DNA of 25,616 nucleotides from JAMCXS01 sp964459065 (GTDB taxonomy: Bacteria; Acidobacteriota; Terriglobia; UBA7540): contig CAYWMN010000018.1 in assembly GCA_964459065.1 (NCBI GenBank), positions 1 through 25,616 of the forward strand. Direction: 5' to 3'. Positions 1 to 5,992 of the stretch are shown one piece after another. The notes under the pieces are model-generated. The model was not told where the DNA came from. It saw nothing but the letters and a program-made list of their open reading frames with translations, and searched no databases. The translations under genes were made by a program, and so were the position numbers. How positions within the stretch are numbered: position 1 is the stretch's first letter; each line of letters opens with the position of its first letter.

Positions 1-27
1 GCCCCCTTCATCGATGCCCCCCCGCGA

Positions 28-771
28 TCAGATAATTTTCAGGGCCATGGCCGTCATATCGTCATACTGGGGAGCGTCTCCGGCAAACTCGTTGGCCGCC
101 TCAAAAACAAACCGCAGCAATTCCCGAGCGGAGTGTTCCTTGCGTTGCTCGCACACTTGCCGGAGCCGTTCCGTGCCAAATTCCCTTCGAGACACGTCGG
201 CAGCATCGACGACTCCGTCCGTGTAAAACACCACCGACTCACCCGGCTCCAATCGGACGGAATGCTGCTCATAGCTCGTGTCGTGAAGCATTCCCGGAGG
301 GATCCCTCCGCTTCCAATCGAGTGGCAGCCGGCGGGCGTGAGATGCAGCGGGAACGGAAGCCCCGCATTCCCAAAAGTCAGAATGCGCGTTGTGAGGTCC
401 AGCACGCCATACTGGGAAGCGCAGAAACGGCCCGGCAAAGCGTAGAGAAGCAACCGCTCATTCAGACGCCCCAGCAGCGATCCCGGCATTTCTCCGCGCT
501 TGTTGAAACCGCGCAACATCCCGGCAGCCAGCGCCGCATAAAGCGCCGCAGAGACTCCCTTGCCCACCACGTCGCCCAGGTAGAAGTCCAGGCGGCGGTC
601 CGGCAGGATAAAGTAGTCGGCAAAGTCTCCTCCGACCCGGTACGCCGAACGAAAACGGCAGGCGATTTCAAACCCCTGGGCGCTGAGCGGCTCCAGCGGG
701 ATCATCGCCTGTTGCAAGCTGCGAGCTTCCTCAAGGTCAGCATCCGGTGGTTTGTCTGAATGAGGGGGCAT
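28..771 (-). CDS. SpoIIE-type PP2C serine phosphatase, stand-alone domain
   Basis: This 247-residue protein is almost entirely a SpoIIE/RsbU-type PPM phosphatase domain. Metal-binding aspartates are visible in GGDF (about residue 49), GDVVGKG (about 67), YTDG (about 184) and YDDMT near the C-terminus. Such enzymes dephosphorylate anti-anti-sigma factors (STAS proteins) in partner-switching control. The N-terminus is only a short helical linker of about 30 residues, so there is no GAF, PAS, HAMP or receiver domain, unlike the paralogue at 19581-21335, with which it shares the GDVxGKGxxAALYxAL stretch. The ATG at 771 is preceded by GAGG with 5-nt spacing. No STAS protein, HPK-like kinase or sigma factor lies beside it, so its partners are unknown. 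Confidence is high for the family and low for the pathway. Confidence 0.88.
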   Translation of the reverse strand: MPPHSDKPPDADLEEARSLQQAMIPLEPLSAQGFEIACRFRSAYRVGGDFADYFILPDRRLDFYLGDVVGKGVSAALYAALAAGMLRGFNKRGEMPGSLLGRLNERLLLYALPGRFCASQYGVLDLTTRILTFGNAGLPFPLHLTPAGCHSIGSGGIPPGMLHDTSYEQHSVRLEPGESVVFYTDGVVDAADVSRREFGTERLRQVCEQRKEHSARELLRFVFEAANEFAGDAPQYDDMTAMALKII

Positions 772-1011
772 GGAATCCTCATCGGAAGTTTAGAAGGAAA
801 TGTTGATGTTTCCATGCCAGGCTGCCGCCTGAAACAGACCTCTGAGAACCTGTACCCGCCTTGGGGTTGACCGCGGGGGGCGGCGATAAAATGCAGAGGG
901 TTTTGTCCACAAAAATGATGCTGCCGGGGCATGAAGCTCTTCTACAACCGGGAATCGCACCCACCGCAAAAACCGCGATGGCTGCGCCACCTCACCCGGC
1001 CGCAATGCGCG

Positions 1012-1039
1012 CCCACCCTCTCCCCAAGGAGAGGGTGGG
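1012..1039. repeat. Perfect 12-bp inverted repeat, CCAA loop
   Basis: CCCACCCTCTCC at 1012-1023 pairs perfectly with GGAGAGGGTGGG at 1028-1039 across a CCAA loop. On the plus strand it is followed by the AT-rich ATTATTATTG rather than a clean T-run, so it is not a typical terminator. It resembles dispersed REP-like palindromes, but no second copy is present in this window. Confidence 0.7.
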
Positions 1040-1058
1040 AATTATTATTGTCCTCGCG

Positions 1059-1111
1059 TTCCCACGGCTTACGCCGTGGGCTAAAATCTATCGGCCCTCC
1101 GGGCCTGGGAA
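1059..1111. repeat. Nested pair of hairpins with outer TTCCCA/TGGGAA arms
   Basis: CCCACGGC (1061-1068) pairs with GCCGTGGG (1073-1080) around TTAC. GGCCC (1093-1097) pairs with GGGCC (1101-1105) around TCC. TTCCCA (1059-1064) and TGGGAA (1106-1111) can pair outside both, in competition with the first stem. The compact arrangement looks like a mobile or dispersed palindromic unit. This is visible directly in the sequence; the function is unknown. Confidence 0.6.
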
Positions 1112-1121
1112 AATGAAGAAC

Positions 1122-1147
1122 CCGCGACACAGAAACCAGTGTCGCGG
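1122..1147 (-). terminator. Candidate terminator of the nucleoside hydrolase gene
   Basis: CCGCGACAC (1122-1130) and GTGTCGCGG (1139-1147) form a perfect 9-bp stem with an 8-nt loop. Read on the minus strand it lies 37 nt after the stop codon at 1185 and is followed by the T-rich GTTCTTCATTTT. The T-run is interrupted, so a rho-independent terminator is likely but not certain. Confidence 0.5.
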
Positions 1148-1184
1148 CTGCCCTTCCCGATGACGGCGTAAAGCCGCCGCTGCG

Positions 1185-2108
1185 CTAGGGCGCGACGCGT
1201 TTCAGGTAAAAGTCAAAAAACCTGGCGGGAGTGGTGTGGAGGGCGACGGTGGCGTTGGGAGCCTTGCCCTCGACGGCGCGCGTGAATCCGTTGGAATCCA
1301 CTTCCACGGCCATCGGCTGGGTTTCGCACAGGCTCGGGTCGAGCACCATGGCCACGGCCATGGGATCGAACAGCGTGGGCGTTCGCTGGTTCCAGAGCTC
1401 GTAAAGAATTCCAAGACTACTGGTGAGCGGCGTGAGCTGGGTGAAGATGCGATGGCGGCCGGGGCGGCGGAGCTTGAGCATCGCCGTCACGTCGAGCGGG
1501 ACCATCAGGATGGGCACGCCGGAGCTGAAAACCTTTTGCGCCGCCGCGGGGTCGGACGCGATGTTGTATTCGGCCACGGGGTTGGGATCGTCGCCGTAAC
1601 CGTGCGCGATGGCGCCGCCCATCAGGACAATCCGCTGGATCTTCGATCGGATGTGAGGGTTTTTGGTGATGAGCGCGGCGATATTGGTGAGCGGGCCAAT
1701 GGCGATGATGGTGGTCTTCTGGGTGCGCCGCTTGAGAACCTGATCCAGGAAGGTAACGGCGTCGACGGAGCGGATTTGCGGGCTTCGGAACCCGTCCGCC
1801 CAGCGCGTCTGCTCCATGGGCAGCGGCCTTCCGGGCTGGCCGGCCGCAACCGGGACCGAGCGGCGGCCAGCTTCCCACAACAGCTTGGCTGCCAGCCGGG
1901 CGCGCGCATGTGTATCGCCGGAAACCGTGGTTACGCCCAGCAGTTCAAGCTCCGGGCTTTTCACCACCAGGGCCAGGGCAAAGGCGTCGTCGATGTCGGT
2001 TCCGATATCGGTGTCGAGCAGGATGGGAATTTTTTTGGCCGGCGCGGCGGCCGCCAGAAAAGCGGGCAACGCCAAAAGGAGCGCCAGCAGCAAAGCGAGC
2101 TTTTTCAT
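1185..2108 (-). CDS. Exported nucleoside hydrolase-like protein (IunH family)
   Basis: The family signature DTDIGTDIDDAFAL lies at residues 36-49 of the longer frame that starts at GTG 2120. Its aspartates bind the Ca2+ and ribose. LMGGA (about 166-170) and EYNIASDP (184-191) also match inosine-uridine nucleoside hydrolases, which cleave the N-glycosidic bond of ribonucleosides. A signal peptide is clear (MKK, a Leu/Ala core, then an AAAA region), so the protein is probably periplasmic. I chose ATG 2108 because it gives the MKK signal peptide; GTG 2120 is the alternative, and both have close-spaced ribosome sites. The position normally holding the catalytic His of HDP is Phe (LFDP, residue 251 of the longer frame), so substrate or mechanism may differ. 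It follows the EF-G-like gene by about 60 nt and may share its transcript. Confidence 0.85.
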   Translation of the reverse strand: MKKLALLLALLLALPAFLAAAAPAKKIPILLDTDIGTDIDDAFALALVVKSPELELLGVTTVSGDTHARARLAAKLLWEAGRRSVPVAAGQPGRPLPMEQTRWADGFRSPQIRSVDAVTFLDQVLKRRTQKTTIIAIGPLTNIAALITKNPHIRSKIQRIVLMGGAIAHGYGDDPNPVAEYNIASDPAAAQKVFSSGVPILMVPLDVTAMLKLRRPGRHRIFTQLTPLTSSLGILYELWNQRTPTLFDPMAVAMVLDPSLCETQPMAVEVDSNGFTRAVEGKAPNATVALHTTPARFFDFYLKRVAP

Positions 2109-2171
2109 AACTCCCTGCACTTTCTTCCGGGCGCAGGCGCTGCTGCCGCCCGAACGGCCCGGCTGCGACGC

Positions 2172-4271
2172 TTATCCCTCTTCGTCCTTGCCGTGGCCGC
2201 GCTCCTGGGCTTCAGCGACCACCTTGTCCATGATCTGCTGCGGGACGACGTCGTAGTGCGAGAACTCCATGGAATAGGTTCCGCGCCCCTGGGTCATGGA
2301 AGTGAGATCGGAAGCGTAAGTGAGCATCTCGGCCAGCGGGACCTGCGCCTTGATCACCGTGGAATGCCCCCTGGGTTCCATGCCCTGGATGCGCCCGCGC
2401 CGGCTGGTCAGGTTGCCCATGATGTCGCCGGAATAATTCTCCGGCACGGTGACCTCGGCCATCATGATCGGCTCCAGCAGGCACGGCTTGGCCTGTTCCA
2501 TGCACTTTCTGAAGCCCATCGACCCGGCAATCTTGAAAGCCATTTCAGAAGAATCCACGTCGTGGTAGGAGCCGTCATACAAAGTCACCCGGAAGTCCAC
2601 CACGGGATAGCCCGCCAGGTAACCCCGCGCGGCGGATTCCAGAATGCCCTTTTCAACCGCCGGAATGTAATTCTTGGGAATGGCGCCGCCGAAAATGTCG
2701 TTGACGAAGTCAAAGCCTTCGCCCCGGCCGAGCGGCTCCATCTTGATTTTGCAATCGCCGTATTGCCCGTGGCCGCCCGTCTGCTTTTTGTATTTGCCCT
2801 GTGCGTCGGCCCGGCCGCGAATCGTTTCCCGGTAAGGAATCTTGGGGGCTTTCAGCGTCACTTCCACGTTGTAGCGCTGCTTGAGTTTGGCCACCGCAAT
2901 TTCCACGTGCTGCTGTCCGGAACCCGAAAGCAGGAATTCCTTCGTCTGCTCGTCCCGCGCAAAGCGCAGCCGCTGATCTTCTTCCAGCATGCGGTGGATG
3001 GCCGTGGAGAGCTTGTCTTCATCGTTGCGCGATTTCGGCTCAATCGCAAAAGAGATGGCCGGCTCGGCCACCTTCACGGCAGGATAAAGGATGGGCGAGG
3101 CCTTGTCGCCCAGCGTGTCGCCGGTCAGCGTCTCCTTCAGCTTGGCCACCACGCCGATATCGCCCGCGCGAAGCTCCGGTACCGGAGTCTGGGACTTGCC
3201 CTGCGCAATCGCGATGTGCGCGAGCCGCTCGGAGACGTTGCGGTTGAAGTTCGTGAGCGTCGCGTCGCTTTTGATCACTCCCGACATCACCTTGAAGTAG
3301 CTGAGGCGCCCGGCGAAAGGATCGGCAACCGTCTTGAAAACGAACGCCGAGGCGGGTTCGTCATTGGCCACGCGCCGCTCGATTTTGGCCTCGCCTCCCG
3401 GTTCAGTGCCTTCCACAGTCTTTCGGGCCACCGGCGAGGGCAGGTAGTCAGCGATAAACTGGAGCAGGCTTTCGGTTCCGATGCCGGGAAGGCCGGCCGC
3501 CACCAGCACGGGCGTCAGGCGGTTTTCCGCAATCGCCTGCCGGAGCCCCGGCACCAGATCCTCCAGCGGGATGGTGCCTTTTTCAAAGAACTCTTCCAGA
3601 AGCTCGTCGTTACCTTCGGCCACCATCTCGACCAGCGCTTCATGAGCTTGGGTCGCGGCTTCCTGCAGTTCGGCGGGAATCTCGACGTCTTTGGCTTTGC
3701 CGGAACCATCCGGCTCGTAGAGCGCGGCGCGCATGCGGACAAGATCGACAACGCCGCGGAAATCCTTTTCCGCACCGATGGGCAACTGGACGGGAACCAC
3801 CGACCGCCCGAAAGCTTTGCTGAGCGCACCGAGGGATCGCTCGAAGCTGGCGCGGTCGCGGTCCATTTGGTTCAGCAACAGCGCGCGCGGCAGATTGGCT
3901 TTCTGGCAAAATCCCCAGGTCTTCTCCGTCTGCACCTCAATGCCGCTGACGCCGTGAACCACCACCAGGGCCGCGTCGGCAGCCGCCATCGCCGCCTCCG
4001 CTTCATGGAGAAAGATATTGAAGCCGGGCGTGTCAATGATATTGATCTTGACGTTGTTCCACTCAGCGTACGCCAGGGCCGCGCTGATGGAAAACCCATG
4101 TTCAATTTCCTGTTCGTCGTAGTCGGTAACGGACGAGCCGTCATCGACTTTGCCCAGGCGATTGACCATCCCTGCCGTATAGAGCAGAGCCGAGGCAAGC
4201 TGCGTCTTTCCCGTATCAGCGTGGCCCAATAGAACCACATTCCGGGTATCTTCACCGTCGTAAGTTTTCAC
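2172..4271 (-). CDS. Elongation factor G-like GTPase (EF-G2 type)
   Basis: The 699-residue protein has the full EF-G domain order: a GTPase domain, a beta-barrel domain II (about 310-390), and domains III-V to the C-terminus. It belongs to the EF-G-like group rather than canonical FusA. The P-loop is GHADTGKT (16-23), the G3 motif reads DTPGF with Phe84 in place of the catalytic His, and G4 is NQMD (134-137) instead of NKMD. Thermus EF-G-2 shows comparable changes (Tyr at the His position), so this is a family trait rather than decay. Such paralogues bind the ribosome, but their role is poorly settled. The GTG start at 4271 has AAGGAG at 6-nt spacing. A promoter candidate lies at 4336-4365. 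No rpsG, rpsL or tuf is nearby, as expected for a paralogue outside the str operon. Confidence 0.9.
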   Translation of the reverse strand: MKTYDGEDTRNVVLLGHADTGKTQLASALLYTAGMVNRLGKVDDGSSVTDYDEQEIEHGFSISAALAYAEWNNVKINIIDTPGFNIFLHEAEAAMAAADAALVVVHGVSGIEVQTEKTWGFCQKANLPRALLLNQMDRDRASFERSLGALSKAFGRSVVPVQLPIGAEKDFRGVVDLVRMRAALYEPDGSGKAKDVEIPAELQEAATQAHEALVEMVAEGNDELLEEFFEKGTIPLEDLVPGLRQAIAENRLTPVLVAAGLPGIGTESLLQFIADYLPSPVARKTVEGTEPGGEAKIERRVANDEPASAFVFKTVADPFAGRLSYFKVMSGVIKSDATLTNFNRNVSERLAHIAIAQGKSQTPVPELRAGDIGVVAKLKETLTGDTLGDKASPILYPAVKVAEPAISFAIEPKSRNDEDKLSTAIHRMLEEDQRLRFARDEQTKEFLLSGSGQQHVEIAVAKLKQRYNVEVTLKAPKIPYRETIRGRADAQGKYKKQTGGHGQYGDCKIKMEPLGRGEGFDFVNDIFGGAIPKNYIPAVEKGILESAARGYLAGYPVVDFRVTLYDGSYHDVDSSEMAFKIAGSMGFRKCMEQAKPCLLEPIMMAEVTVPENYSGDIMGNLTSRRGRIQGMEPRGHSTVIKAQVPLAEMLTYASDLTSMTQGRGTYSMEFSHYDVVPQQIMDKVVAEAQERGHGKDEEG

Positions 4272-4335
4272 AAGGAACTCCTTGGGGTCTCAGCAAATTC
4301 CCATTCGGGTTTTCCAGAGGTCGGAGCAAGGCTGC

Positions 4336-4365
4336 ATCCTAGCACAGCTTTTCGGAAGGGTTCAA
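4336..4365 (-). promoter_or_regulatory. Sigma-70-like promoter of the EF-G-like gene
   Basis: On the minus strand, TTGAAC (4365-4360) is followed after 18 nt by TAGGAT (4341-4336), with TGC directly before the -10 forming an extended -10. It would give a leader of roughly 58 nt before GTG 4271. This is the best two-box promoter I see in the window. Confidence 0.5.
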
Positions 4366-4440
4366 TGCAAAGGCAAAAGGATTCAGGAACGCTCTTACCT
4401 GGTCGCAAATAACAAATAACGAAACTTGAATTCCAACCCT

Positions 4441-4719
4441 CTAGTCAAGATCCAGATCCCGCAAGGGACGCGTGACCGGTTCGTCTTTGGATTTCCGGAG
4501 CGCCTCCTCGAATTTTCGGTGCAGAAGGTCGGATTTGGTTTTCTCAGCTTCCGTACTTTTTTGGAATAGCTCTTCGCGGCGGGCCTTCTCTTTTTCAAGC
4601 AGCCGGCTCGCCTGGTCGAGACTTCGGCTCTCCGCCGGTTTGTGCGGAGGCTCGTGGCCGATCACGCAGCCCATCGCCAGATCAATCTTCAACCGCGCCC
4701 CGCAACAGGGGCAGTCCAC
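4441..4719 (-). CDS. Small hypothetical protein with CPCC motif
   Basis: The product is about 92 residues. It begins with a CPCC cluster followed by GCVIGH, possibly half of a zinc-binding knuckle, then a highly charged helical region rich in Lys, Glu and Arg (likely coiled coil), ending in DLDLD. I do not recognise a named family. The frame remains open upstream to a TTG at 4761, but GTG 4719 is preceded by GGAG with 8-nt spacing and places the Cys motif at the N-terminus, so I prefer it. It lies between the DUF4097 gene and the EF-G-like gene on the same strand. A predicted zinc-dependent or nucleic-acid role would be speculation. Confidence 0.6.
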   Translation of the reverse strand: MDCPCCGARLKIDLAMGCVIGHEPPHKPAESRSLDQASRLLEKEKARREELFQKSTEAEKTKSDLLHRKFEEALRKSKDEPVTRPLRDLDLD

Positions 4720-4854
4720 TTCGATTTCTCCGCGCTCAGGCTGCCTCGCTTCCACAGGCAAATGCTACGCCGCCCGCCCCCGGCTGTCAAATTCCGAAAT
4801 CGGCGGCCGCGCGGGCTGGAAGTCGGCCAGCCGGCCGGGAAAAACAACCCCGGT

Positions 4855-5859
4855 TCAAAAGCCCTCCGTCGCAGGGTCCGGCAGAGGCTCGGGCGAGCCC
4901 AGCCAGTCAATATGGATGCCGCCGGAAACCGTGCTCGCCTCGACAAGAAAGCCGCCGTTGCCGGCCCGGCCGGCGATCCCCCGGTGATTGCCGGAGGCGA
5001 GCAAAACAAGCGGCCGGTGGGTGGAAACGCTCCCGGAAACCGAATGCGCGCGAAGATCAAATCCCCAATGCAGGGGAATTCGAACGATGATGTCGCCGGA
5101 AACGGTTTCCAGCCGCCAGGGGTTGCGGCCCCCGCCCTCGATTGAGATTGAGCCGCTTGCAGTTTTTGCCCGGAGCCCGCCGCGAATGTTTCTGAGCGCA
5201 AGGTTGCCCGAGGCGCTCGCCACCCGGACTTCAGCCTCCGCCGCCTGATCGAGGATCACGTCCCCGCTGCCGGTCACTGCTTCAAAGCCGCCGCCGATCT
5301 CGAGCGCCTGAACTCCTCCGCTGCCGGTTGAAACTCGAACGGCTCCCTGCACCGATTGCAGGCAAATGTCGCCGCTGCCGGTGGCCGCCTGCACGCTGCC
5401 GCCGATATGGGAAGCGGTGATGCAGCCGGCGCCCGTTGAAACTTCAAGGGGTCCCAGGATGCCGCTGATGGTTTGATCGCCGGCTCCACTTTTCGCTTTC
5501 AAGCGCGTGGCTCGGGGGACCACCAGTTCATAACTGACGGCGATGTTGTGCTGAAGGCTGGGATCGGTGATCGCGCCAAGGACAAGGGTATTGCCGTTCC
5601 GAACAATGGGAGGGTGCGCCTCCAGGCGGCGGATTTTTTCCTCGGCTTCCGCAATGGAACACAATCCGCCCGGCACCCTGATCGCGGCACTCACCCGAAC
5701 GCTTGAGGGTTCGCCAGCGCGCACGGTAAGGCTCCCGGCGCCGGTGCGGACGACAATTTCAATCGGCGCGCCGCCGGCAGTGGGCAGGACTCGCTCAAAA
5801 CGGCCTTCGGCTGGAAACAGCCCGGTCGAGAATGCTAAAGGAGATGCCGGTAAAGCCAT
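4855..5859 (-). CDS. DUF4097-type beta-repeat protein (putative adhesin-like)
   Basis: This 334-residue protein consists largely of short repeated beta units with the pattern (T/S)GSGD or (T/S)ASG followed by alternating hydrophobic residues, at least ten in a row, as in the DUF4097 putative-adhesin family. Those families form beta-helix-like folds, and their function is unproven. The start is ATG 5859. The open frame continues upstream to 6195, but that part overlaps the end of rnr, reads as Trp/Ala/Arg-rich shadow sequence and is not family-like. No clear signal peptide follows the ATG, which is unusual if it were a true surface adhesin; many DUF4097 proteins are instead cytoplasmic or membrane-linked. 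It lies 133 nt downstream of rnr on the same strand. Confidence 0.75.
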   Translation of the reverse strand: MALPASPLAFSTGLFPAEGRFERVLPTAGGAPIEIVVRTGAGSLTVRAGEPSSVRVSAAIRVPGGLCSIAEAEEKIRRLEAHPPIVRNGNTLVLGAITDPSLQHNIAVSYELVVPRATRLKAKSGAGDQTISGILGPLEVSTGAGCITASHIGGSVQAATGSGDICLQSVQGAVRVSTGSGGVQALEIGGGFEAVTGSGDVILDQAAEAEVRVASASGNLALRNIRGGLRAKTASGSISIEGGGRNPWRLETVSGDIIVRIPLHWGFDLRAHSVSGSVSTHRPLVLLASGNHRGIAGRAGNGGFLVEASTVSGGIHIDWLGSPEPLPDPATEGF

Positions 5860-5992
5860 ACGCCCCTTCGATTCATTCCCCCGCCCTCGACTCGTGATCG
5901 ATATCTCAATGATGCGCCCACCGGCCCTGGCCCGGCAAGCTTCCTTTAGGGATTTGCGTCGGGGGTAACATTGCGGGCGGGGCGGCGCGGGG

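Larger units (their letters stand above)
772..1184. other. Non-coding region with clustered hairpins
   Basis: No convincing gene lies in these 413 bases: the short reading frames are Pro/Arg-rich and lack ribosome sites. The right half holds four perfect inverted repeats (1012-1039, 1061-1080, 1093-1105, 1122-1147). The left half carries a TTGACC (865-870 region) and a downstream TAAAAT on the plus strand, but only about 14 nt separate them, which is too close for a standard sigma-70 promoter. The minus-strand phosphatase gene starts at the left edge and the nucleoside hydrolase gene ends at the right edge. Confidence 0.6.

Noticed and set aside
860..892. Plus-strand promoter for a small RNA in the 0.4-kb gap
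   Set aside because: TTGACC and TAAAAT are only about 14 nt apart, and no terminator-like T-run follows the downstream hairpin.
1236..4232. A 998-codon open frame on the plus strand
   Set aside because: It lies antisense to the nucleoside hydrolase and EF-G-like genes, is rich in His, Arg and Gly, and shows no family motif. Long antisense frames are common opposite GC-rich genes.
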